A DNA stretch of 33,215 nt from Bugula neritina (GCA_964035545.1 CAXIUT010000030.1:1-33215); one strand, 5' to 3'; shown: positions 12,373 to 22,690, numbered from the stretch's first letter. Translations and numbers: made by a program. Notes: generated from the letters alone by a model not told the origin.

Positions 12373-14495
12373 ATGTTGGTTGGAAAACTCTTCTCATCTA
12401 CATCATTGCTATTCAGAACTCAACAATCAGTTTATATCTATCTACGTGATCACAACCAAAAAGTCACCCCTGAGATATCAAAAATGCATCTTTCGTATAT
12501 GAATCCTGTCAACCTGTTCCCAGATGCGCCCACTCAGAAGTTCATAGAGTACCAGTTGGATCCTGAAATGCAGGAACTACTCGAAAGACAGATCTTTGAG
12601 GAATATAAAAATAAGTTGCTGAGGGGTATTATTGATTAGGAGAAAGAGGTAATGATTTATTAACTAAGAAAGAACCAGATCCTTTATGGGGAGACGATCC
12701 TGCACCTCAGCACTACTATAATAACATCAGCAAAATTGATCTAATGAGGGTATCCTATCCCCACAATAACGATGCTATGCATTTTGTTGAACAATACTTT
12801 GAAAAATATTTTGATACTACTTGTTAGAAATAAATATCTGTCGATGTAGTTGCCAACAGTGATATCCATTAACTGGTTTAGTTGGGTCTGAAAGCAAGGA
12901 AGGATAATGTTGATGACCGTGAGGTGTGGTTTGGAATCGAGAATGGATTGAATCGAGGCAAGAAGTTGTATTTATTGAGTACTGAGGAGTTGGTAAAGTT
13001 GAAATGGGCATTCGATAATAAAACTAAATTTGGTACTCCTATTTTTCATCATATTCTTTCAGATTTACTTGAAGAAGATCTTCCCAAAATGAACAAATAA
13101 ACTCTTTACTCTTTGTTCTATACCTGTGGATATTCTAATAGTGGTAAAACAAATCTTCAAACTCAAATACTTGAACATCTCAGGCCTATATTTTCTAGTT
13201 TTACTTTCTAAGAGAAATCAATGTTTGTTCTGGTGCTTTCTCTATGTACTAAATCACTTAAATATTACACTAAAGTTTAGAAAAGAGTTAAAAAATAGTT
13301 CAAACAACTAGCTGCCTCTGTAATTTTTTAGTTAAATTTTTAAGAATTAGAACTAAATCATCAAACAGTACAATGGTTGATCTTTGGACTCGCTAAATTG
13401 CATCTAGAACAAACTAAATTTATAACTTTGCCTTTAAAAAAATATATTTATGATAATATTGATAGCTACTGTGAAGATAATGATAAATTATTCCAAGCGA
13501 TAGTGTATCTTGGTCAGTTGTAGGCAGGTGAAGGTGTTATGGATCAAGATATGGGTCGGATTTTGATGAGTAAAGCCCATGAAAGATGGGAATAATTTAG
13601 TAATATATAAAAAATAAGAATAGTCCATGCTTTTTGGAATATAAATTTAATGGATTAAACTTTGATATAGCTATACAAAAGTATATAACTTGAAGCTGAT
13701 ACATCTTTGCTATTTTACGCGTGTCAGATATAATTGGGTTTTTCATCTTAGCGTTAGTGGCAAATTATTCAATGCTTTGCCTATTTAGATTATATTCCTC
13801 TACCTTACTTCACTGCATATAAAAGATTTTATAATTATATCAAGGCAACAACTGAATGGAATTTGACTACTGTAGCTGATAAGTTAAAAAACACTTAGTA
13901 TTACTATAGTGCAATGAGACAATATGATTCTTTATTGAAGATAAAATCTTATAGAAAGATGAGATAATTTTAAGATTTTTCAGGAATGAGGTTTAGTCAA
14001 GTAGGAGCCCCTATTTAAAATCTATAATTAGCTCATTTTGGATATCCATTGCATAAAGTTAGCTTGGATTTTGTTGGAAAAAGAGATATGATTCCAGGAA
14101 CTGACTAACTTAAACAGTCCTATCTTAATAAACAACGTTCATTGAACAATATTGGGTGGAAACATTTGGCTTATACTGAAGATCAGATCAACAATGGTAA
14201 AATATCAGAAATTATCGCTAATATTCAAGAATGCTATAAACCCTTTATTGAATCTCAACAGGAAATAATGGATTATTAAGATTACCAACTTGCTTAAAAA
14301 ATATAAATGCATAAAGAAATCTAAGAAATGAAAACCTGGGATCTTGGATTGATAAACTAATACATGAGTTTGCTTGAAGGCAAGGAGTTTATTGAGTTGG
14401 GAGAAGAGAAGGTCGATTAGTTGAGTGATATGATGAAATAAATTTAGGAAAGTGAAAAGGAGGAGCCTGAAGTAAAGAGGAAAAAGAAAAAATGA
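12373..14495 (+). CDS. 700-residue probable mitochondrial protein, possible RAP-like C-terminus
   Basis: 700 residues after removal of a 20-nt intron (12649-12668); the spliced length is a multiple of three. The N-terminus [18 protein letters not shown] has the look of a mitochondrial presequence. The body is helical with Tyr/Lys-rich repeats and no catalytic motif. Near residues 560-600 the pattern LDFVGKRDM...[16 protein letters not shown] resembles the end of RAP domains found in mitochondrial RNA-processing proteins of the FASTK type; this is weak. The C-terminus is a charged Glu/Lys tail (EVKRKKKK). Its stop is only 54 bases from the end of the convergent PDI-like gene, whose end is a telomeric tract. 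Confidence 0.75.
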
Positions 14496-14549
14496 TATAA
14501 AATAATAGAAATACTAAACATATTAAAAGGATTTTTCTTTTTATCATAA

Positions 14550-16514
14550 TCAGGGGTTGGGGTTGGGGTTGGGGTTGGGGTTGGGGTTGGGGTTGGGGTT
14601 GGGGTTGGGGTTGGGGTTGGGGTTGGGGTTGGGACATGAATAGACGATGATTTCTTCTTCACTCCAGTTTTTAAAGGGAAGTTTCTTGTTATCTCCAAGG
14701 TTGGCCTTTAGGAATCTTTCAAATGTACTTTTTGACAGTTTAGCCTTAAGATTGACAAATTGATTAAGTGTAGGGTGGTATACGATCAGTCCATGGTTAT
14801 TTTTATTTAGTTGCGGAATATCATTTTTGAACTGTTGATTGCAACTGAGATCAACTTAGTAGAACTGATAGTCATTAATAAAATTTTTAGCTACTTCTTT
14901 AAGGTAATCATAAGCTGTCCTATCTTGCTTTTTAGAATTAGTAAAAAGAAGAACACATTTTTTGAATGGATAATTGCATATTGATTTGATGTTACTATTA
15001 GTTTAGATATTTTGGATGGGTTTATCAAAGAATGAATCGATAATAATTTTAGATTTAAGTCTTGTTTGCTAGATAACAAAATAGGTACGTATTCAGCTGT
15101 CGTATATACATCTTAAAATTTATCAGAATTGAAATTATTTCCTGATATTTTCATTTATCCATTCACCTACTTTTGATAACAGACAAATCCATACTCAAAT
15201 TACATCTTCATCTTGATTTTAGTCTACTAGTATTCATCTTCTTTAACGATGAAACAATGAGTCAGTCCTTTGAAAAAATTAGAAAGAGCTATCGTACAAA
15301 AATGACTATACTTCTATCTGACTCCCATCACCACAAACCCTTTCTGCAAAAAAAGAGATGTGTTAGAGACAAAGTGGTCTTTACCAAGAGGTCTCCAATC
15401 CACGTCATTGTTTGGAACTGGAGATGTTTTGCGATGCTAAGGATCGAAAAGAGTCAAAGACTATCCTGACATAGAACTATTGATGAAATGAATATAGGAA
15501 AAGAATTGTCCGTATTTCTATTGAAGGGTTAAAAGTTTAGTTGGTTCTTAGTTGGTCTAATCAACAAAGACCCAACCATTCGATTTATCAAGTAATTCAA
15601 CCAATTCATCAACTCTATCAGTAATAGTGATTCCTTTGTTTTTTGGAACTTTCATTTTATGATACAAAAGGTCATTTCTTTGTTCTCTGAGAGCTAGTGG
15701 CTCCAAAAAGGTTTTGATATCTTCATAATTATCAGTATTCAACTCATTTCCAGAATATTTGTATAATACATTTATTTAATCTGCAAAATTGTATTTTAAC
15801 ACCAAAAGAGTTGGAAAACTCGTTATGTTGAGATGTTTTATAATACTTTAAGTTAGATCACTAACAAAAGCCATCTAAATATAAATAAATATACATCGTA
15901 GCGAAGGAAGAAGTGTATTCCCAATTGAGAAGCAACTAGAGGTAATTCATCTTCTCTGGTGGCAATAAGCAAGTTGGGAGTGTAGCGTGGTTCTAGCCAT
16001 TTTTAAAATTATTCCAAACTGTGAAGTTCTTCATAGAACTGAGGCATCATTTCGAATAAAAACTTTAGAATTCTTCTACTGTATACACATCTTTGGGATG
16101 TCGATAGTATCTACTTTTAGGAGGGTTTTGCATACGTTTACCAGCATAGTTCATGAACCCTCCAGTAGGATAATACCCCATAATGACATGATTATCTTTT
16201 GTTCTCTTCATATCTTCACAAACCAATTGTGGTTGCCTATCTGTATTTTTGGTATTTGATATTTTTTAGCAGTCAGATAGTAAAAATTTCATGTAGTCTT
16301 TGTTTCTATACTAAGTTTATTCGACAGTGATGAGGAAGTCTTCGAACTGTGGGCTTTTGGAGAAATGGTGGTTGTAGTAGGCATGGATGATGGGGAAGTG
16401 GGAATTCTATTCGTAAAAGTGCATGATATAGTCGAAGTCATCAAGCTGATCGTAGTTATGAACTGAGACCAGTAAGATCAAGAGAATGATGATAGTCATA
16501 CGTGGTAAGATCAT
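14550..16514 (-). CDS. PDI/thioredoxin-like secretory protein ending in a telomere-coded Pro-Asn tail
   Basis: About 635 residues. It starts with a signal peptide ([20 protein letters not shown]). Two 20-nt introns are clear (15875-15894, 15069-15088). A third of 17 nt (16063-16079) or 26 nt (16063-16088) is needed by the frame but its ends are uncertain. PDI-like features are a thioredoxin-fold start ([18 protein letters not shown]), [33 protein letters not shown] and [13 protein letters not shown]. Where PDI has WCGHC there is no CxxC, so redox activity is unlikely. After the last ordinary codons the frame enters the tract at 14553-14633 and reads (Pro-Asn)13-Pro, then TGA. No KDEL-type signal was seen. 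The PDI-like call is moderate; the gene itself is well supported. Confidence 0.7.
14553..14633. repeat. Interstitial telomeric tract 1
   Basis: 81 bp of perfect GGGGTT repeats (13.5 units) on the plus strand, in the orientation of a right chromosome end. On the minus strand it is in frame with the PDI-like gene and forms its last 27 sense codons. It is similar in length to the terminal telomeres of this chromosome (96 and 69 bp). Confidence 0.97.
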
Positions 16515-16770
16515 TATATATTATAGTTAATTTTAAAATCAATCAGAATACGAGGTAAACTTATAAAATAAATAATAAGGAATTTGGTGTCCTCTTTGGA
16601 TTTATATTTCATTATTGTTTATATTTTAAATATATTATTTGATTTGAAGGAGCCTTATTGAAGATAAGAATTATATTTTTGGATAGACTTGAATGAATAT
16701 AAGGAAATATTTTCCCAAAATATAATTCTTTTTCAAACTATCCAAAATATATCAATAAAATAAATTATTC
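16515..16770. promoter_or_regulatory. Divergent intergenic region
   Basis: 256 bases between the divergent PDI-like and E2-like genes. AT-rich. Contains a partial inverted repeat (AAGATAAGAATTATATTTTTGG near 16660 and its approximate complement near 16715-16745), which could form a hairpin about the midpoint. No gene seen. Confidence 0.4.
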
Positions 16771-17217
16771 ATGATGGCTGAAAAAAGAATTAAGAAAGAA
16801 CTTGAGGATCTTTAGAAAAATCCTCCCTATCACTTCTGGACTGAGCCCATTGGAACTAATATTTTTCACTGGCATGCTACTATAATAGGCCCTGAGGGTA
16901 TTCCATACTATGGAGGATCTTTCTTTTTGGATATTGTACTATCATAACATTATCCATTTAGACCTCCAAAATGTACTTTTTTAACAAAGATATATCACCC
17001 TAATATCAATTAAAAGGGTACTATTCATCTAAGCACACTTCAAGGCTCATGGTCTCCAGCTATGACAATTGAGAATATGCTTCATTCAATAATATCCTTT
17101 TTAGGAAATCCTAACCCTGATGGACCTGCCATGATTGAGATAGGAGATCTATATAGAAAGGATTATAAAAAATATTGTGAAAAAGCAGAAGAATGGACTC
17201 AAAAGTATGCTTTGTGA
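16771..17217 (+). CDS. Ubiquitin-conjugating-enzyme-like protein with catalytic Cys replaced by His
   Basis: 148 residues, single exon, the same size as UBE2D-type E2s and alignable along its whole length. Visible landmarks are KRIKKELEDLEKNPP (N-terminal helix), GPEGIPYYGGSFFLDI, YPFRPPKCTFLTKIYHPNIN (HPN motif kept), SWSPAMTI and WTQKYAL at the end. The active-site segment, normally GxICLDIL, reads GTIHLSTL: the cysteine is His86 (codon CAT, 17026-17028) and the following Asp is Ser. It therefore cannot form a ubiquitin thioester by the known mechanism. It may be a UEV-like scaffold or regulator. The open frame and good conservation elsewhere argue against a decayed pseudogene. Confidence 0.92.
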
Positions 17218-17365
17218 TCATCATTTCTTTAAATTCTAAAGTAAGTATTTTTAAACTTTTTTGAATAAATAATTTTAACTTAGATAATTTTTAGAGCTAA
17301 AAAAGCTTTGAGAAATACATAGAAAATAGATTTTTGTTTCAAAAATAAGCATTAAATATAATTTT

Positions 17366-18550
17366 ATGAATTATTTTAATAAATTTTATTTGATATTCTA
17401 TTAAAATATAATTAATTGGTAACTTCTTTACTTTATTTTCATATAGGGGTGGGGTTGGGGTTGGGGTTGGGGGTTGGGGTTGGGGTTGGGGTTGGGGTTG
17501 GGGTTGGGGTTGGGGTTGGGGTTGGGGTTGGGCATAGTCAAACAGATCTTGGCTCAATCCCCCCAACACCATCAATAACTACTAACTCTCATAACTCAAT
17601 TCAAACAGTATTCTTGCCCTCATTTGGTTAAAGTCATTGATTCTCATACAGTCCAGGCAGTCAATTTATGTTCAGTTATTTCACATATCTACGTGATGGT
17701 TGAAAAACCAAAGGAAAGTTTAAAGTAGTTCAAAGATAGAATCAAATCATCAGGATAAAATATTAGTTCATAAACTATTCAAAGTGTGTTATTGGGATGT
17801 TGTAGAGCAATCAATTTTATGAAAAAATAAGGAAAAGAATAATATCTTCAACTAAATGATAATTTGATCTTCATGGATTAAATCGAAGGATAACTTATAG
17901 TTAAAGTAGTTGATCCTAGGTTTTCAGATATGTAAGGAGAATGGAATTAGTATTAAACTTTGGAAGTGCAACTAGCATCAGCTGTTAAACCTTTACTCAG
18001 CTTTAAAAGTAATATCGAACTGGGAGTTTTAGTTTAACAACTTGAAAATAATTAAGTTAGTATTAAATAGTTAGAATAGTTATTGGATACTAAAAAACGT
18101 AACGGACTAAATTTAGTAAAAAATATGAGTAAAAATAGATAATCTTTGGTTTCAGTTGTTTCTCATACTCCTAGTCTTATGATTGATAGTGGAGATGTGA
18201 GTGATTTGATGTTCAAACATTTCTATGAACACATTGATGATAATATTTCTGAGATTCCAATCAAAAGTGGATAAATATTGACCACTTAAACGATTGATTA
18301 ACCTGAAAACTATCATCTATTTCCTAAAAAGTATCTAAAGAACAAAGCTTTTCGTAAGATGAATAGAACTTTTAACTATAGTGAATGGGCTAAATCATAG
18401 ACAGGATGGAGTGAGGCAAAAAGTCTATAACCTGGAGCCATTACTCGAGACCAATCAGTAAAGTAAAATTTCAACAGAGTAGATAAACATAAATCATATG
18501 ATAGTTATAACTATTCAGAACCGTTGCCCTACTTTACACATCGCAAGTGA
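17366..18550 (+). CDS. Pseudokinase-like protein with a telomeric tract in its 5' coding region
   Basis: From ATG 17366 the frame is open for 394 codons to TGA 18548-18550 and runs through the telomeric tract as Gly/Trp then Gly/Leu repeats. After the tract the sequence is clearly protein-like. QELLTLITQF...CPHLVKVID resembles the kinase alpha-C helix and beta-4; HIYVMVEKPKESLKEF resembles the hinge and alpha-D. YLQLNDNLIFM then stands where the HRD loop should be, and VKVVDPRF where DFG should be. The first strands (glycine loop, VAIK) are absent or replaced by the tract. A kinase-derived, inactive fold is an inference. The start is uncertain: the AT-rich piece before the tract (17366-17445) looks poor, and the first ATG after the tract is near 17693. 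The C-terminal 150 residues are unrecognised. Confidence 0.6.
17446..17532. repeat. Interstitial telomeric tract 2, slightly degenerate
   Basis: 87 bp of GGGGTT repeats with two imperfect units, GGGGT at 17446-17450 and GGGGGTT at 17469-17475. The extra G shifts the reading from Gly-Trp to Gly-Leu. Same orientation as tract 1 and as the right telomere. Lies 229 bases after the E2-like stop and joins in frame to the pseudokinase-like sequence. Confidence 0.97.
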
Positions 18551-18645
18551 TATTTAATCTAATCAATCTTTATCGAATAACCATATTTATCTACTCTTAA
18601 AGAATATCATTCTATATTTATTTTGTTTAATTCAATAATTAAGTA

Positions 18646-18997
18646 TCAAATAAGAAGATAGATTATCAACTAAATATCAAAGACCAGGTAAACTTTTCTT
18701 GAGATTGCTTATTTTTTAATCATTTTCATTCCATAATTAACAAAGCGATTCCACCATTCCTTTATATCTTTGAGCTTAGGGATGTCTAAGTTGACTATTG
18801 CTTGTCTTACAGTTTGATTTTCGAGAGTTATCTTGCTGCTGAAGAATGTTCAGATATGCATCGATACGATCAAAAGCTACTGGCTAACTCCGAAGTAATT
18901 TATGAAGGTATTGCCATTCTGTTTGGAGACGGTCGCTTGAGTTGGGACCTGATGCGATGATGTTAACGAAACGATTGATGATGTCCAGTTGCTACAT
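18646..18997 (-). CDS. Small protein of unknown function, splicing unresolved
   Basis: ATG at 18997 opens a frame of good protein character (EQLDIINRFVNIIASG, then LQTEWQYLHKLLR). With no intron it ends at TGA 18677-18679, giving 106 residues. Removing a 25-nt GTAAG...TTAG segment (18786-18810) instead gives IPKLKDIKEWWNRFV and a stop at 18646-18648. The second ending looks more like a folded protein, but 25 nt breaks the 19-20 nt rule seen elsewhere, so both are possible. No family recognised. Confidence 0.5.
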
Positions 18998-19047
18998 TTT
19001 AGTATTATAGGTGATAAAATTGATTTATATTATTTTTGTATAACTGC

Positions 19048-20439
19048 ATGGAAGGGATATTTTCAAACATGGGTGACGCTGCCCAAGACATCAAACAAAA
19101 AATATAAGAACACAGCCTCTTAGGAGATGTCAATGTGATACCTCATGTGGCAAAGATACTAGGACATATTGATCGTTAGAAAGAGAACAAAGAAATCATT
19201 GATATTTCTAATTTAATTAAAAGGACTAACTTGAGACCAGAAGAGAGTCGAGATGTGATCAATGAGGTGGCTATATTTGTTTCTCAAAGAAAAGGAGAAA
19301 AAAGAGAGTACCATTTGCCTTAATTTTGTGCACAAATAGATAAGCTAAAGTGGGTTGGAGTTGGTCTATCAAGGGAATAGGTCTACTTGGTATAGCAACA
19401 CCTAAAGGGTTTGGCTGAAATGAAGAAAGTAAGTTAATTGAGATTTTGGGGTAAAATATTTGGTACTAATTGTGATTACTATATCATTCAGGGTATCAGT
19501 AATGACGATGGAGGACTTGAGTAGATTCCTCCTGGCTCATAGAAGAGAGGAGAAGGCATCAACTACTTTAGTTTCTGGGTGTCTAATAGTTTGCTATAAA
19601 ATGAATGGACCTAGCTTCCTTTGATCAGACCAGAACACATCAAAGTTGCTAGAAAGATTCGCAAGATATTTACTGGCTCTTTATTCGCTCCAATAATTTC
19701 TTTTCCTAGTTTCCCTGGATAAGAAAGACACTATGTATTTAGATGGTGATGTAGTTAAAGGCACAACTTGTGAGGATGATTAGTAGTTTATAGATAGTCC
19801 CTAAGGGAATTTATAAGCCTAATGATGATAATCCAAAGATAGTGGAGTTTGAGGAAGAAGTAAAAATACCTGAATTTGGAGAATTAAGTACGATTGAAAG
19901 TTGGGTCCATCGAAATCCAAATCTTCTTAATGTATTCTATTTGAAATATAGCTTGGAAGATGTACTCACTATATTGACCCTTCCACTCCCGAAGATCAAT
20001 TAGAAACAGTTACTGCTGAATTGACAGAGAAAGACCCTGAAATATAAAGATTAAGAGGAGTAACTGAAGATAAATTACCTTAAGGAAATTCTCTAGGAGT
20101 ATAAAATGTGTGGCAGGTAAAGGTATTTGGCTAAAGTCAGGTGTTTCAGAAAGATTAAGGCACAAGTGTGTATGCTGTAGCTGCATTAAAAAATATTTTA
20201 TGGCCTGGATGGGTTACTATTGGCTATGTATATAATCTATGATTTAGAAAGGAGGATTTTGTAACTATTATACTGGATATGGACACAAATGGACTCAAAG
20301 TTGCTGGAGTTAAAGTTAAAATGCTAATTTAGGAGAATAGGCTTAAGATGTTAGCGAATGTCATGAACCCAATCCTAAAGATGAGCCTAAACCTGTTGAG
20401 TAAGAACCTGCCTAGCCTGCTGAGTAATAAGATTCTTGA
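19048..20439 (+). CDS. RSPH4A: Radial-spoke head protein, RSPH4A/RSPH6A family
   Basis: 443 residues after removing three 20-nt introns (19735-19754, 19932-19951, 20228-20247). Radial-spoke heads transmit signals between the central pair and dyneins in motile cilia. Family landmarks are [20 protein letters not shown] in altered form (here [20 protein letters not shown]), [69 protein letters not shown] and the acidic Pro/Glu tail. Each intron restores a conserved join, for example HY|LKAQ and GY|KGG. At 443 residues it is shorter than vertebrate members (about 700), matching the core domain. Symbol is by family; 4A and 6A cannot be told apart. It indicates a ciliated cell. Confidence 0.93.
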
Positions 20440-20481
20440 ATTTATCCTTATTATAATTAACAATATTAATTAAATTAACAT

Positions 20482-21198
20482 ATGTTCAGGTATCTCTCCA
20501 GTATTTCAACTCGGGGGTTGGGGTTGGGGTTGGGGTTGGGGTTGGGGTTGGGGTTGGGGTTGGGGTTGGGGTTGGGGTTGGGGTTGGGGTTGGGGTGGAT
20601 TCCAAGACAAAAATTATATCACAAAACAAGAAAACCTCGTCAACCGGAGTGGGATGATCCTGAAATAATTTTTCCTAAATTAATACCACCACTTTATAAA
20701 CCATGTGCTTTCAAACACTATGTCAAGAATGTGATAGAAGAAGAAGAGAAAGAGAAAGCTTTGAGGAATAAGGAATATATTTTAGGAGATATCAGACCTG
20801 GAGATATAGTTGATCTTACATTCCAGGAAACGTTTTAAAGTGCTCAAACAGTCACTCATAGAGGATTGGTCTTATCGTTCAAACGGAAAAGATCATGGAG
20901 CGCAGCAATATAGCTAGCTATTAGGTTTGGTGGAATGGCACTAAAATGTATTTACTTGGTTCATTCTCCGAAAGTTAAGAAAATTTAATTAGTGGGAAAA
21001 GGTTCAGGGTGTTTCAGGTCTAACTTAAAACCTAATTGGCATAAAATGAACAAAACTCAACTAACAACTCCTAGAATAAAGAAAAGAATGATGAAGGCTC
21101 GTAACCAAGGAAAGAAGAAGAAACAAGGAATTAAAAGGACTTCATCTGCTGTTAAATACGATCAAATCATGGACGATAGTGTAAAGAGACTAGTGTGA
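20482..21198 (+). CDS. MRPL19: Mitochondrial ribosomal protein bL19m with a telomeric tract in its N-terminus
   Basis: 238 residues, single exon. The N-terminus MFRYLSSISTRG looks like a mitochondrial presequence. It is followed directly by about 14 Gly-Leu pairs coded by the telomeric tract (20513-20596), then WIPRQKLYHKTRKPRQPEWD. The L19 core follows: IRPGDIVDLTF, HRGLVLSFKRKRSWSAAIE and LVHSPKVKKIELVGKG, matching the bacterial L19 pattern SPxIxxIEV. The last 60 residues are a very basic extension (NQGKKKKQGIKR). Conserved Glu in KKIEL is TAA and in AAIEL is TAG. The frame is intact on both sides of the tract, so the tract appears translated and is presumably either cleaved with the presequence or tolerated. 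Confidence 0.9.
20513..20596. repeat. Interstitial telomeric tract 3
   Basis: 84 bp of GGGGTT repeats (one extra G at the left end), same orientation as tracts 1 and 2. It lies wholly within the bL19m coding sequence, in frame, reading Gly-Leu. Confidence 0.97.
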
Positions 21199-21275
21199 TC
21201 TGAATATTATTAAATTCTTCTTCAATAAAAGTGTTTTTCGATAATAAAAAAATGAGATAAAACAATAATAGACTA

Positions 21276-22690
21276 TCATTCAGTTTAATTAGCTAGTTTG
21301 ATTGTAATTTAAGTGAGTTGTTTGATATTATTCTATGCTGCTTAAGTTCCTGCATTATTTCTTTTGTCTCCCTTTTGGTTTAATCTCTTTAGCATTCTCA
21401 ATAAATTATTTTTAATTCTCTGAGTTTTCCCTTCTATTGCATTAACTTCACTCTGTATCTCCATTAACTGGTTCTTTTTTTCATCTGATCCCAGTTCAAT
21501 TGCACTCTTTTATAGTTGTTCTTCATTTTGTAAAAGATCAAATTTAGAGTTCATTAACTTTTATTTCAAAACAGCATTATCTTCTTATAATTTATCAATA
21601 AACTTTTATTTCTATACTATAGCCTGCTCTCTTTGAGTTCTTTAGGCTTAGTGCTCGAAGAAACGCTCAACAAGAGTATTAGGTTGTTTTACATCAAAAG
21701 AACGATAAGTTGATAACTTCTGATAACTATATTAATGTTGCTAATAATGTTCTATGAGTTAAACATGTTTATTTTTAGTATATCTAGCAATAAATAGATT
21801 AGATAGAATTTTATTGTAGATTGATCTAAATTATCTGATTTCTGATTCCCTTTAGAGTTAATCCAAGTGAGCTACATATTCTTTTGATTTTTAGGAATGA
21901 AGAACCTCATCTTCTCTTCTCTTACCTATTCTTTATTGATGTTTAGCTATTTGTTAATTTCTTTAGGTTCTTTCTCTCATAGCAAGTTTATGAAGTTATT
22001 CCATCTTTACTTCCCTGCTAGCACACTTCTATGAAACCTATCTCAGCTCAGTTTCAAGGACATGTGCTGTATTTTAGATATGAGAGAGATATTATTTCAG
22101 CTAATTTTGAGTTTTTTTGAGATAAAGATTAATATCCTAAATAAAATAACAATTACTTTTCTTGTTTTTAGCATATGTTCAAAAACCCATTGATTTTATC
22201 TTGCAGCTTATGTTTTATTTAGCTGCTGTTCATTTTTATTTTTTATTTAATTCAATTTCTTATCATTATCGCCTTTATGTGATAGCATCTCATTGACTTC
22301 TTGTTTGACATCTGCTAATAGAAATTGAATTCTTTTTATTTATCTTTATTTCAAAGCTGTTTAGACTTTAAGATGGTCTCTTTTTTGTTTCATTATATTG
22401 AGCTAACTTCCTGTTTATTTCTTCTAGTCATAAGTACCATTTAATAACTTTCTTTATATCAAGTTTAAATGGATTTTCTAGTTTTTGTACTATCTTTGCT
22501 ATTGTACAGTGCTATAGCGAGATAGACTTTTCAGACGTTAGGTTTTTTGATTTTTAATGCTTTTCTTATTATCTTCAACATTCTACTGAGGATCTAAGGT
22601 GAGTTTTCTGAATTTGAGGGTTGGTTGTTGTTGAGGTGGGTTTTTTTGGAGTTATTGGACTGTTTTGATTCTTGGTAAAGAGGCAGACAT
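21276..22690 (-). CDS. Long coiled-coil protein, possibly axonemal
   Basis: 464 residues with one 20-nt intron (22137-22156). After a Pro/Gln-rich N-terminus nearly the whole protein is heptad-like, rich in Glu, Lys, Gln, Leu and Asn. Segments such as KKTQNELKEYLSHIENTAHV and the C-terminal IKNNLLRMLKRL are typical of coiled coils. The overall layout recalls outer-dynein-arm docking proteins such as CCDC151/ODAD3, but no diagnostic motif was seen, so this is only a suggestion. Convergent with bL19m (77 bases). Confidence 0.82.

Noticed and set aside
14389-14698. Minus-strand frames reading (Pro-Gln)n and (Pro-Thr)n through tract 1
   Set aside because: They are alternative frames of the GGGGTT repeat. 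Only the Pro-Asn frame continues from a supported gene.
15173-15469. 98-codon plus-strand frame
   Set aside because: Antisense to the conserved PDI-like gene; no protein-like features.
17339-17575. Minus-strand (Pro-Gln)n frame through tract 2
   Set aside because: Antisense shadow of the repeat and of the plus-strand gene; flanking residues are AT-rich low complexity.
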